DNA of 64,000 nt from the NCBI RefSeq assembly GCF_048007035.1, contig NZ_CP180355.1:1612001-1676000 (forward strand), written 5' to 3'. The stretch's first letter is position 1, and every line of letters starts with the position of its first letter. The DNA comes from Imperialibacter sp963977595. GTDB lineage: Bacteria; Bacteroidota; Bacteroidia; Cytophagales; Cyclobacteriaceae. Below are positions 44,101-51,191 of the stretch, in pieces. Below the pieces are notes generated by a model. That model worked only from the letters and a program-made list of their open reading frames with translations. It was not told where the DNA came from and ran no database searches. The position numbers and the translations under genes are program-made.

Positions 44101-44288
44101 CCAACATAGATAATGTCTGGATTGGATAAGTCCACATCGAAGGCCGTTACTCTCCCACTCATTCCAGAAGGGCCGATGCTTCGTGCCGACAAATCCTGGA
44201 ACAACTCACTATTGATAGCCTGCGCACTAATTAGCCCTGGCAAAAAAAGTAGCATCAGGCTTAACCTAAAGAAAATTCTATCCCGCAT
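41166..44288 (-). CDS. Secreted BNR/sortilin-type propeller protein
   Basis: 1,040 residues with a signal peptide (LMLLFLPGLISAQ). Residues ~30-730 contain about nine Asp-box/BNR motifs of the form S/TxDxGxTW, such as SNDGGTTWKH, TTDGGKTWSK, SEDGGFTWKL, SADKGKTWEI and TRDKGKTWTN, forming one or two VPS10/sortilin-like propellers. The C-terminal ~250 residues contain a strand-rich segment (GTYTVKVVHGEDIATTEVKV) and a helical end. No T9SS sorting domain is seen. Bacteroidota proteins of this type are often annotated as glycosyl hydrolases, but Asp boxes alone do not prove that. It stands alone with its own terminator. Confidence 0.85.
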   Translation of the reverse strand: MRDRIFFRLSLMLLFLPGLISAQAINSELFQDLSARSIGPSGMSGRVTAFDVDLSNPDIIYVGSASGGLWKSENGGYKWTPIFDGQPVTSIGAISIYQRNPNIIWVGTGEGNPRNSHNSGNGVYMSNDGGTTWKHMGLENTRNIHRIFVDPFNPDVVIVGVQGSAWQDTPDRGVYKTTDGGKTWSKILYVNERVGIGEMVRDPTNPNKFIANMWEFRRWPWFFKSGGAGSGMYVTMDAGTTWKKITSEDGLPEGELGKMGLAIAPGKPQVVYAIVEAKKNGFYKSEDGGFTWKLVTTKNIGDRPFYYAEIYVDPSNENRIYNIFSGTTVSEDGGKTFKTFTNVGRLHGDNHAFWIHPDDPSFMLIGNDGGMGVTRDKGVTWYYPENLPLGQFYHISVDNDIPFNIYGGLQDNGSWTGPSSVYVRGRGDNNNLIYNSEWTRIGGGDGFDVIPDLENSRYGFAQSQKGNIQLYDKVTGDSEFRQPVHPEGTFLRFNWNAGVARDPHNANGVYMGSQFLHYSADKGKTWEIISPDLTTNDPAKQKQLESGGITYDVTGAENHTTILAVSPSSLSKDIIWVGTDDGNVQLTRDKGKTWTNVATNIKGVPAGSWVNQVHASSYNEGEAFVVINNYRRNDWTPWVFQTKDFGKTWKRLVNENSVRGFVHSFVQDPIEPRLMFVGTEFGLYMTVDGAANWVEWKNGYPTASTMDLVIHPRDHDLVIGTYGRSVYVLDDIRPMRALATQGKQLLDKPLALFDVPDAYAASTTRGAKGYSATGDGLFAGENRPYGALISFYVKEAAGKKDSVRIEILQEGQVVRTLYADAKKGFNRTSWDLRYKEVREPDSSKPKPGAADGGGFTAVPGTYTVKVVHGEDIATTEVKVLSDPRVTPINPQERERKLAMIKRWEASVTQLTIAVDNLREALAAVERVDKLLADREDDASKALKSAGKDIKAKVKALRESIFGKEDMQGIYRDPTTVEAIINLAANHLGDTYMIATPTQETILSQAEEAVKAPIANIGKFVQTDWSTYKEKVKEAQIQLIE

Positions 44289-44993
44289 AATATTGATTGA
44301 GTTAGTTGATATACGGCCAAGTAAATACCAATCCCCTGCCTATAAAAAAAGTATTTATACGAGTGGTGCGTCGGACATGCTACCGCTGCACACTGTATTT
44401 TTCTGTTCGCCAGTTACTTACGGCGGGGAGTGCTAATTGAAAATTTAAACATTCGAAGAAGGAAGCTCAAAGCCAGTGCTCAGGAAGTTGCCTAATCACG
44501 AAGAATATAATTTTGCAGCGTTGTTAAGAATGCCTGTATTCTACTATCCAGGCAAGGAAATGCCAACAAAACGCAGAAACATATTCTGAATCAGGTCACA
44601 GTGAGGAAGAAGCCCTCTACAACAAGCGGGAATGGTTACAGGGTAAAAAATTGTATTTTTCATATTATATCGTTCAACAAACGGAAGATGGGAATTTGCT
44701 TTCATCGTCAACAAACCAGAGTACTCATTGTTGCCAGTTTTAATTAATTATCTGGATTAGTATCAAAAAATCAATAGAACGTCAGGAATATTAGACAATA
44801 TATAAAACAGGCTTCACAACAAACGTTTTCGTTTTGAAGTCTTCAAAAATGACTGAAATAATACTTTTCTTATATGCAATTTACTGCCAATATTTTTTAT
44901 TTAAGATTTGGTTAACGATATTTGTAAAAGACTTCAGGCGAAAATCATATTTAGCCGGTTGTTATTGATGTTAAACCGTAAACTAAAAACTTT
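44289..44993. other. Gene-poor A+T-rich region
   Basis: About 700 bases with no supported gene. The plus strand has an open stretch of about 71 codons (44528-44743) with no ATG; its composition (SEEEALYNKREWLQGKKLYF) looks protein-like, so it could be a gene remnant, but I cannot place it. The last part presumably holds the promoter of the gene at 44994, but no clear box was found. Confidence 0.5.
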
Positions 44994-45473
44994 ATGAAAA
45001 GAGGACTACTTCTCGCCACGATGTTCATCGGAATGTCTTTTTCCGGGTATTCACAGGAATCGGATGTATTTTCCTTTAATTTTGTGGAGGACAAACTTGA
45101 CGACAGCAGTGTAAATATGGCAGCAGTTGGCAGCCACTATATGGGATCTGACATCGCAGTTAAGTTAGAGCTTCTGAAAGATTCATATACATGGAAAGAA
45201 GAAGGCACTCCAAATAGCCCAACCACAAAAACTGTTGTTGAAAAACCAGCGATATATTACTCTCTTAAAAAGCTGGATAAGTACTACAAAAAGGCGATTA
45301 AGAAGGGTAATGTAACAGAGGAAGCCGCTAGAGAAGAATTTGTGAAGGCACTTGATATTGCACTGTTTATCAGATATCAGGAAACTGCTGCTTTCGAAGA
45401 CAAGCTTAGAGAACTAAAAGAAGAATCAGAGATTGCTTTACTTTACACCAAGAAGGTTAAATTAGAGTTCTAA
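44994..45473 (+). CDS. Exported hypothetical protein
   Basis: 159 residues. Signal peptide (GLLLATMFIGMSFSGYSQ). The mature part has a short strand-like region (SDVFSFNFVEDKLDD), a polar section and a long, highly charged C-terminal helical part (SLKKLDKYYKKAIKKG; AAREEFVKALDIALFIRYQE; FEDKLRELKEESEIALLYTK). I do not recognise the family. It probably acts in the periplasm. It stands alone between a gene-poor region and a terminator hairpin. Confidence 0.7.
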   Translation: MKRGLLLATMFIGMSFSGYSQESDVFSFNFVEDKLDDSSVNMAAVGSHYMGSDIAVKLELLKDSYTWKEEGTPNSPTTKTVVEKPAIYYSLKKLDKYYKKAIKKGNVTEEAAREEFVKALDIALFIRYQETAAFEDKLRELKEESEIALLYTKKVKLEF

Positions 45474-45524
45474 GACATTCAAGATAACCTGTAAGAGGGT
45501 TTTACTACTATCGATCAATCGTAG

Positions 45525-45548
45525 ACAAAGGGGTGAATGCCCCTTTGT
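45525..45548. terminator. Bidirectional terminator hairpin
   Basis: 9-bp perfect stem (ACAAAGGGG / CCCCTTTGT) with a 6-base loop, between the convergent genes at 44994 and 45553. T runs on both sides are weak. Confidence 0.6.
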
Positions 45549-45552
45549 TCAT

Positions 45553-45972
45553 TTACAGCCGTTTTGCGTCTGTGAGGATGAAGGTAAGCTGGTACACATC
45601 ATCGTCGTTTAGCTCAAGTGTGCCCTCAAAAGTAAGTTCATCATCCATTTTTATTCCCTCCAACTTCTTCGCTGGGAATACCATCATCACCGACTCAGGC
45701 CCTGCTTCGCCACAAAAATAACAGGTTGCCATAGGATACCTGGACAACACAATCCCTTCAGACGACAGATCGATTGGAAGGTAAAAGCCTTTGATAACAT
45801 ACTTCTGCCCCTCCATTCTAAGTAGCTCGTCACCAAATTGAGGCACATAGAACACCGCTTTCTCTTCATCAATATACTTACTCTCAAATCTCACCCCTTC
45901 GAAGACTTTCCAGAGGTTTGGGTTCTGAAGCGGCGATACAAAAAGAGCAACACCCAAAAATAGCTGCAACAT
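45553..45972 (-). CDS. Exported or membrane-anchored hypothetical protein with CYFCG motif
   Basis: 139 residues with a short hydrophobic N-terminus (LQLFLGVALFVSPL). The body is strand-rich: YVIKGFYLPIDLSSEGIVLS followed by YPMATCYFCGEAGPESVMMV, with two cysteines spaced CxxC. The YVIKGFYLPI-type stretch and the C-terminal LNDDDVYQLTFILTDA suggest a small OB-like or DUF3299-like fold, but this is by eye only. The CxxC could bind metal or be redox-active. It has a perfect -7 promoter box (45995-46002) and stands alone. Confidence 0.7.
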   Translation of the reverse strand: MLQLFLGVALFVSPLQNPNLWKVFEGVRFESKYIDEEKAVFYVPQFGDELLRMEGQKYVIKGFYLPIDLSSEGIVLSRYPMATCYFCGEAGPESVMMVFPAKKLEGIKMDDELTFEGTLELNDDDVYQLTFILTDAKRL

Positions 45973-45994
45973 ACGAGTAATATAGTTCCTCCGA

Positions 45995-46002
45995 CAAAGA
46001 TA
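45995..46002 (-). promoter_or_regulatory. -7 box of the CYFCG-protein gene
   Basis: TATCTTTG on the minus strand, an exact TAnnTTTG, 23 bases before the ATG at 45972. No -33 box at the usual spacing. Confidence 0.5.
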
Positions 46003-46040
46003 GGCATCAACTACGTGGTGCTTGCCCCACTAAAATAAAA

Positions 46041-46068
46041 AGGCAGGAAGGTAAAAACCATCCTGCCT
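46041..46068 (-). terminator. Terminator of the ABC/adaptor operon
   Basis: 8-bp perfect stem (AGGCAGGA / TCCTGCCT) followed on the minus strand by TTTTATTTTA. It lies 28 bases beyond the ABC ATPase stop, showing the operon ends there. Confidence 0.8.
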
Positions 46069-46095
46069 AGTTCGTATTAGTCCTTTAACTTTGAT

Positions 46096-46809
46096 TTATA
46101 CCATTGCCTTGTCCTTGGCATTGATGTTTTCAGAAACGATCTGACCATCGAACAAGTGAATGATTCTGTGAGCATATTCTGCGTCTATAGGAGAGTGAGT
46201 CACCATAATTACTGTAGTTCCTCCCTCGTTCAAATCGCTCAGCAAGTTCATAACTTCCTGGCCATTGGCAGAGTCAAGGTTTCCAGTGGGCTCATCCGCA
46301 AGAATCAGCTTAGGCTTTGCCACCACCGCTCTCGAAATCGCCACACGCTGCTGCTGACCACCAGAAAGCTGCTGAGGGAAGTGGTTCTTTCTGTGCATGA
46401 TCTTCATCGACTCCATTACTTCCTCTACTCTCTTCTTGCGCTCAGCTGCAGAATATTTCAGGTAGATAAGCGGAAGTTCGATGTTTTCATACACTGTGAG
46501 TTCGTCGATCAGGTTGAAGCTTTGGAACACAAATCCAATATTAGCTTTTCTCAAATCCGCTCTCTGGCGTTCCGAGTGTTTCGAAATCTCCTGACCCATG
46601 AAGTGGAAATCGCCTTCAGACGGGTTGTCAAGCAGGCCAATGATGTTAAGCAAAGTTGACTTACCGCAACCAGACGGGCCCATGATAGCTACAAATTCGC
46701 TCTCACGTACTTCAAGATTAACTCCAGCTAAGGCAGTTGTTTCAATCTCATCTGTGTAGTAGAACTTTTTCAGTCCTACTGTTTTAATGACAGTTTTAGC
46801 ATTTTCCAT
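46096..46809 (-). CDS. ABC transporter ATP-binding protein (MacB/LolD type)
   Basis: 237 residues. Walker A GPSGCGKSTLLN, signature LSGGQQQRVAISRA, Walker B LILADEPTGNLDS and the H-loop histidine in MVTHSP are all intact. The sequence is of the LolD/MacB type that pairs with FtsX/MacB-like permeases. The adaptor gene lies 38 bases upstream on the same strand. No permease gene follows; the operon ends in a terminator, so the permease must be encoded elsewhere. It probably powers efflux or export from the periplasm or inner membrane. Confidence 0.93.
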   Translation of the reverse strand: MENAKTVIKTVGLKKFYYTDEIETTALAGVNLEVRESEFVAIMGPSGCGKSTLLNIIGLLDNPSEGDFHFMGQEISKHSERQRADLRKANIGFVFQSFNLIDELTVYENIELPLIYLKYSAAERKKRVEEVMESMKIMHRKNHFPQQLSGGQQQRVAISRAVVAKPKLILADEPTGNLDSANGQEVMNLLSDLNEGGTTVIMVTHSPIDAEYAHRIIHLFDGQIVSENINAKDKAMV

Positions 46810-46847
46810 ATGTATATGGTTAGAATATTGGTTTATTTATTTAAAAA

Positions 46848-48086
46848 CTAATCGATCCTTATCCTGATAACCCTCGTAGGAAGAGACAACAACTTTCTCT
46901 CTGGTTGCAACCCTTCTAACACCTCGTAAAACCGTGGGTTCTGACGTCCCAATCTAATGTTCCTGCGTGTCGCAAAATCGCCGCTCGCATCCACTACAAA
47001 TATCCAATTGCCACCTGTGGTCTGATAAAAACTTCCTCTTGGAATCTGTATCGCCTGAATGTTCTCGCTCAACTGCAAGCGAATCTGAAGGGTTTGCCCT
47101 CTTCTAATGCCGTCTGGCACGTCTCCTTCAAAATACATATCCACCTCAAACAGGCCATTTCTTACTTCGCCGTAGTTCTTCATGATTGTGAGCTCATAAG
47201 TCCCTCCCGCAAAGTCGAATGTGCCTTTCAACCCTTCGTATATTCTGGCCAGGTAGTGCTCATCAATTTGCGCCCTTACCTTAAACCCATTCGTGTCATC
47301 AATCTGGCCAATGTTTTGGCCAGGAGAAATTGACTCACCCACTTCACCATTTACTGTTGACAAACGTCCCGAAATAGGGGCCCTTATGTACAAATTCTCC
47401 AGGTTCTGGCGAATCATGTTAAGGTTGTTGTTTGTTCTCTGCAACAATGCCTGGGAGTTGTTGATAGTGTTTTCAGCGTTCAAAGAGTCTACCTTTTGAG
47501 ACTTAACTTCAACAACCCTTGTTTTAATCAGCCTTTCATAGTCAAGCTTAGCCCTCAAAAACTCTTGTTCTGAAATTACCTTCTCCTTGAAAAGCTGCTC
47601 GCTTCTCTCATATAGATCCTTCGCCTGAGCAATCTGGTAGTCGAGCGTAATCAGTGTGCGCTGTAGCTGGAACAAACTCTGCTGCATCTGCAACCTTGTG
47701 TTTTGAAGCTGGTTCATCAATATGAACGCCTGAGTTTCCTCCCTTATGAAGCTTTGCAACAAATTATTGTTGGTCAGCTTTAAAATAGTATCACCCTTGT
47801 CTACCTGAATACCACCTTCGTAGTATTTCTTCTCAATAATACCACCCTCTATCGCATCCAATCGGATAGTCTTGATAGGCATGACCTGCCCATCGACAGG
47901 AATAAACTCCCTGAATTCTCCGTTCTGTACTTCAGCTACGTTTATTTTATCAACAGACACATTGAGCTTGGAGCTCCGGTCGGCAAAAACAAAACTGTAA
48001 ATAACGAAAAGTACAAATGCGCCACTAAGCCCATAAATGGCGACTTTCTTAAGAGTAAACGTTTTCTTTTTAATTACACGATCCAT
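46848..48086 (-). CDS. Efflux periplasmic adaptor protein (HlyD/MFP family)
   Basis: 412 residues: one N-terminal membrane span (VAIYGLSGAFVLFVIYSFVF), a barrel-sandwich (lipoyl-like) half near IRLDAIEGGIIEKKYYEGG, a long coiled-coil hairpin (residues ~105-215), the second half near NLYIRAPISGRLSTVNGEVG, and a C-terminal beta domain. This is the membrane-fusion protein plan that links an inner-membrane ABC transporter to an outer-membrane TolC-like channel. It is the first gene of the pair with the ABC ATPase. A sigma-54-like site lies 34 bases upstream of the start. Confidence 0.9.
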   Translation of the reverse strand: MDRVIKKKTFTLKKVAIYGLSGAFVLFVIYSFVFADRSSKLNVSVDKINVAEVQNGEFREFIPVDGQVMPIKTIRLDAIEGGIIEKKYYEGGIQVDKGDTILKLTNNNLLQSFIREETQAFILMNQLQNTRLQMQQSLFQLQRTLITLDYQIAQAKDLYERSEQLFKEKVISEQEFLRAKLDYERLIKTRVVEVKSQKVDSLNAENTINNSQALLQRTNNNLNMIRQNLENLYIRAPISGRLSTVNGEVGESISPGQNIGQIDDTNGFKVRAQIDEHYLARIYEGLKGTFDFAGGTYELTIMKNYGEVRNGLFEVDMYFEGDVPDGIRRGQTLQIRLQLSENIQAIQIPRGSFYQTTGGNWIFVVDASGDFATRRNIRLGRQNPRFYEVLEGLQPERKLLSLPTRVIRIRID

Positions 48087-48119
48087 TTGCTAAGATATTT
48101 CAAGTCCGTGCCAGTATCT

Positions 48120-48134
48120 CCAACAAAAATGCCA
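48120..48134 (-). promoter_or_regulatory. Sigma-54-like -24/-12 site upstream of the adaptor/ABC operon
   Basis: On the minus strand TGGCAT, 5 bases (TTTTG), TTGG. The conserved GG and the 10-base spacing to the -12 element fit TGGCAC-N5-TTGC, but the last base is G instead of C. The -12 element lies 34 bases before the ATG, the same distance as the site at 49758 upstream of the NtrC-type regulator. Confidence 0.4.
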
Positions 48135-48260
48135 CAAATTATAAAATACTGATTATCAATAAATTACGATTTGATTGGTTTTACGAAATAGTTCGATTAT
48201 GTACACTTAGGGGCAGTGGGTGTTCGCTATTGAGCAAAAGGTGAGGATTAAAGAACAGGC

Positions 48261-48292
48261 AAAAAAAAAGATTCAGGCATTCGCCTGAATCT
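48261..48292 (-). terminator. Strong orphan terminator on the minus strand
   Basis: 10-bp perfect stem (AGATTCAGGC / GCCTGAATCT, 48269-48292) with a 4-base loop, followed on the minus strand by nine T (48269-48261). No minus-strand gene ends nearby; the closest upstream on that strand is the FKBP gene, whose stop is about 860 bases away, beyond a plus-strand gene. Confidence 0.8.
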
Positions 48293-48639
48293 CAAGGTCA
48301 AAAACTCAAAATAAAAAGGACTAATCAAATCTTAATCCACAACAACACACGAATATAAAACAATCGGCTCTAAAATAAAATTCCTTCCCCCTAAATTTTG
48401 AATTTTTAGTCGTGTGGCTTTGGTCATTTGCCAAATAGTCTTTGTCGCCCAAATACCCCTAAGGCCTGACTCAGTATTGAAAAGTGGCCTGCTGCCGAAA
48501 TGTACATCTCCAGACATCCTCTCAAAAAAGCTCCATTAGACTCTCTGAGGCTGTGATGCTAAAAAAGGTACAGAAACTGAAGGTTGTTGACGATACTGGC
48601 AGTATTTTTGCAACTGTACTGCGAAAGCACACTACTTAT

Positions 48640-49092
48640 ATGAAGCTACGGATATCAAAACGATTCATTTTACTACTGGGATTTGTCCTGGCACTGCTGG
48701 CCATTTATTCAGGTGGCCTGGTGACGGCACAACCAATGCAGGACCAAAATGGTGCAGCCAGTTTAGATTCCGGTCGGGTTTCTAACAAAGTTCGTTCGCA
48801 AATTGTGGAGCAGGCCGTCAGCCATAAGGGGCTGATTACTGATTCAAGGCTTGACTTTTCGCTTACCCCTACCGGCAGAAGTGAATTCGAATTGGCATTC
48901 GAAAACCCCTACAAATACCCTGTGAAGATCAAGATTTACAATATCATAGGCAATCTCATAGCCGAAGAAGAAGCAAAACCAGGGGCTTCGTTTACCAAAA
49001 AGTATAATTTTTCTGACGAGAAAATGAGGCTGTTTGTTGTTGAGGTGGGCAACCAGAAGCACAACCTTACCAAGAAGGTAACCACCATATAA
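48640..49092 (+). CDS. Small exported protein with a T9SS-sorting-like C-terminus
   Basis: 150 residues from the ATG at 48640, chosen because MKLRISKRFILLLGFVLALL begins a signal peptide ending near VTAQ; longer in-frame starts add an unlikely 52 residues. The C-terminal ~80 residues (FELAFENPYKYPVKIKIYNI, IGNLIAEEEA, MRLFVVEVGNQKHNLTKKVT) resemble the strands of a type A T9SS sorting domain but lack the usual PNP start. It could be a surface protein with a reduced sorting domain or a periplasmic protein of that fold. A terminator follows. Confidence 0.72.
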   Translation: MKLRISKRFILLLGFVLALLAIYSGGLVTAQPMQDQNGAASLDSGRVSNKVRSQIVEQAVSHKGLITDSRLDFSLTPTGRSEFELAFENPYKYPVKIKIYNIIGNLIAEEEAKPGASFTKKYNFSDEKMRLFVVEVGNQKHNLTKKVTTI

Positions 49093-49097
49093 AAAGT

Positions 49098-49124
49098 AAG
49101 CCCCGTATTTCTACAGGGCTTTTA
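49098..49124 (+). terminator. Terminator after the exported protein gene at 48640
   Basis: Stem AAGCCC-GTA / TAC-GGGCTT with one C-A mismatch and a 4-base loop, 6 bases after the stop, followed by TTATTCG. The stretch AGGGCTTTTAT is terminator-like. Confidence 0.65.
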
Positions 49125-49156
49125 TTCGTATTAATGATTCAAGTTAAACAGGCCAC

Positions 49157-49582
49157 TCAGCCTATCTCGACCAATTCTATCTGAAAAGTAAGGTCTTTGC
49201 CAGCCAGAGGGTGGTTAGCATCCAACACTATCTTATCTGGCTCAACAGCGGTAACAACCACAGGCCGTGATTTATCTCCATCGTTGATAGCGAGTTGCAT
49301 TCCAATTTCCGGCTTTATGTCAGCAGGCACCTGGGCTATTGGAACTTCCACCAAAAGCTCGTCACTCCTTTCACCATAGGCCTCTTTGCTGGGGATGTTT
49401 GCTTCCCTTACTTCGCCCAAAGCCATTCCGAGCACGGCTTGTTCAAAACCTGGGATCATTTGCCCCTGCCCTAAAGTAAAGGCAAGAGGATCACGACCTT
49501 CCGAAGAGTCGAACACCGACCCGTCTTCCAACTTTCCTGTATAATGTACTTTTACCGGATGTCCATTTTTTGCTACTGACAT
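49157..49582 (-). CDS. FKBP-type peptidyl-prolyl cis-trans isomerase (SlyD-like)
   Basis: 141 residues. The N-terminus VHYTGKLEDGSVFDSSEGRD and LGQGQMIPGFEQAVLGMALG are the FKBP core, and the middle (EVPIAQVPADIKPEIGMQLA) is the insert-in-flap domain of SlyD-type enzymes; the C-terminus NHPLAGKDLTFQIELVEI closes the FKBP fold. There is no histidine-rich tail as in E. coli SlyD. It catalyses proline isomerisation and acts as a folding chaperone in the cytoplasm. It has its own -7 box and stands alone. Confidence 0.93.
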   Translation of the reverse strand: MSVAKNGHPVKVHYTGKLEDGSVFDSSEGRDPLAFTLGQGQMIPGFEQAVLGMALGEVREANIPSKEAYGERSDELLVEVPIAQVPADIKPEIGMQLAINDGDKSRPVVVTAVEPDKIVLDANHPLAGKDLTFQIELVEIG

Positions 49583-49623
49583 GTCTTCCTTTTTTCTGTT
49601 TGCTAATTCTTTATGATTTAATT

Positions 49624-49631
49624 CAAAGGTA
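49624..49631 (-). promoter_or_regulatory. -7 box of the FKBP gene
   Basis: TACCTTTG on the minus strand, an exact TAnnTTTG, 41 bases before the ATG at 49582. A TTTC lies 18 bases further upstream. Confidence 0.55.
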
Positions 49632-49757
49632 TGGAAATATGGTTTTGATGAAAATCTATGCCGGGTAATGTTATGATTATGGACAGAAAATGTTCATATT
49701 CGTACATAAAAACCCCTTTAAAACTTCCTAACATTTTAATAATCAGCACTTTTACCT

Positions 49758-49774
49758 TTGGCACAGTACTGGTT
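49758..49774 (+). promoter_or_regulatory. Sigma-54-like -24/-12 site upstream of the NtrC-type regulator
   Basis: TTGGCAC, 5 bases (AGTAC), TGGT. The -24 element is perfect; the -12 element differs from TTGC. The -12 lies 34 bases before the ATG at 49806. Autoregulation by the encoded sigma-54 activator is therefore possible. Confidence 0.4.
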
Positions 49775-49805
49775 ATGTATTTAACAGAGCGGATAACTAC
49801 AACTT

Positions 49806-51191
49806 ATGGAATCAGATAAAGAACTTGGAAAGATATTAATCATTGATGACGACGAAGATGTGCTGCTTGCGGCCAAAATGCTGCTCAGGAAGCATGCGGA
49901 AAACGTGATCATAGAAAAAAACCCAAAGAAAATACCGTTTCTGCTCAACAACGACACCTACGACGTGATCCTTCTGGACATGAATTTCAGCAAGGACATA
50001 ACCAGTGGAAAAGAAGGCTTTTATTGGCTGGAACAAATACTTGAACGGGAGCCAACGGCGGTGGTTATTCTTATCACTGCTTTTGGCGATGTAGAAATGG
50101 CTGTGAAGGCACTTAAGGAAGGGGCCACTGATTTTGTGTTGAAGCCATGGCAAAATGAGAAGCTGATTGCTACACTTTCTTCGGCAGCAAAGCTGAAGAA
50201 ATCAAGAAATGAGGTTACGCAGCTAAAACAGGCAAAGCAGGCGCTAGAAGAAGGAATCAATCAGCCTTTTAAGGACATAATCGGGGAAAGCGATGCAATT
50301 AAGCAGGTATTTAACATCATTGACAAAGTGGCCCAAACGGATGCCAATGTCCTTATCCTCGGCGAGAACGGAACCGGGAAAGAGCTTATAGCCCGGGCAC
50401 TCCACCAAAAGTCGCTGAGAAAAGACAAGGTGTTTATCGGGGTTGACATGGGCGCTATTACGGAAACACTGTTTGAGAGCGAGCTTTTTGGTCACAAAAA
50501 AGGTGCTTTCACTGATGCCAAAGACGACAGGGCTGGGAGGTTTGAGGCTGCGAACGGAGGCTCGTTGTTCCTGGATGAAATTGGAAACCTGAGTATGCAG
50601 CTTCAGAGCAAGCTGCTGACTGTGTTGCAAAAAAGAGAGGTAGTTCGGCTTGGCACCAACAAGTCCATTCCTGTGGACATCCGCCTGATCAGTGCCACGA
50701 ATATGCCTATTTACGAAATGGTGGAAGAGAGCACATTTCGTCAAGATCTGCTTTATCGGATCAATACTGTTGAAATACACCTGCCGTCGCTGAGAGAAAG
50801 AATGGACGATATTCCGCTGCTTTGCGACCACTTTATTAAGATGTATTGCGGCAAGTACAGAAAGCCAATCAAAAAAATGTCGCCGATCGCTCTCAAGAAG
50901 CTGCAAAAATACCAGTGGCCAGGTAATATCAGGGAGCTGCAACATGCGCTGGAAAGAGCCATTATCATGAGCGACTCCAATATGTTGTCGCCTGACGATT
51001 TTTTCTTTTTGAATCAGAAAGCCGAGAGCAAAGCAGAAAGTGAGCCCGAAACGTTCAATTTGGACGATGTAGAAAAGTCGGTGATTCAAAAGGCCATCAA
51101 CCGGCACGGAGGCAATATTTCAAAGGCAGCCAAGGAACTTGGATTAACAAGGGCTTCCCTTTACAGAAGAATGGAGAAGCATGGCCTTTAA
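49806..51191 (+). CDS. Sigma-54-dependent response regulator (NtrC family)
   Basis: 461 residues: a receiver domain (1-~125) with phosphoacceptor Asp58 (VILLDMNF), acidic pocket Asp14-16 and LKPW lysine; an AAA+ domain (~155-385) with Walker A GENGTGKE (186-193), Walker B GGSLFLDEIG, and the sigma-54-contact loop reading GAFTDA (233-238) instead of the usual GAFTGA; and a C-terminal Fis-type helix-turn-helix (NRHGGNISKAAKELGLTRAS). It should bind upstream sites as an oligomer and open sigma-54 promoters. The next gene, a histidine kinase, overlaps by 11 bases. Likely targets include its own operon and the ABC/adaptor operon (both inferred). Confidence 0.95.
   Translation: MESDKELGKILIIDDDEDVLLAAKMLLRKHAENVIIEKNPKKIPFLLNNDTYDVILLDMNFSKDITSGKEGFYWLEQILEREPTAVVILITAFGDVEMAVKALKEGATDFVLKPWQNEKLIATLSSAAKLKKSRNEVTQLKQAKQALEEGINQPFKDIIGESDAIKQVFNIIDKVAQTDANVLILGENGTGKELIARALHQKSLRKDKVFIGVDMGAITETLFESELFGHKKGAFTDAKDDRAGRFEAANGGSLFLDEIGNLSMQLQSKLLTVLQKREVVRLGTNKSIPVDIRLISATNMPIYEMVEESTFRQDLLYRINTVEIHLPSLRERMDDIPLLCDHFIKMYCGKYRKPIKKMSPIALKKLQKYQWPGNIRELQHALERAIIMSDSNMLSPDDFFFLNQKAESKAESEPETFNLDDVEKSVIQKAINRHGGNISKAAKELGLTRASLYRRMEKHGL

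Larger units (their letters stand above)
48087..48639. other. Long intergenic region with an orphan terminator
   Basis: About 550 bases between the adaptor gene and the exported protein gene at 48640. It holds the sigma-54-like site (48120-48134) and a strong minus-strand terminator (48261-48292) that belongs to no visible gene. A 61-codon minus-strand frame (48332-48517) has no family look. Confidence 0.55.

Noticed and set aside
44528..44743. Open stretch of about 71 codons without ATG in the gene-poor region
   Set aside because: Composition looks protein-like, but there is no start codon and no family match, so I could not separate a gene remnant from chance.
48332..48517. 61-codon minus-strand frame just upstream of the orphan terminator
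   Set aside because: No ribosome site or promoter box found and no family look; a noncoding RNA explains the terminator equally well.
50244..51107. 287-codon minus-strand frame inside the NtrC-type regulator gene
   Set aside because: Antisense to conserved AAA+ and HTH regions; a shadow frame produced by codon bias.
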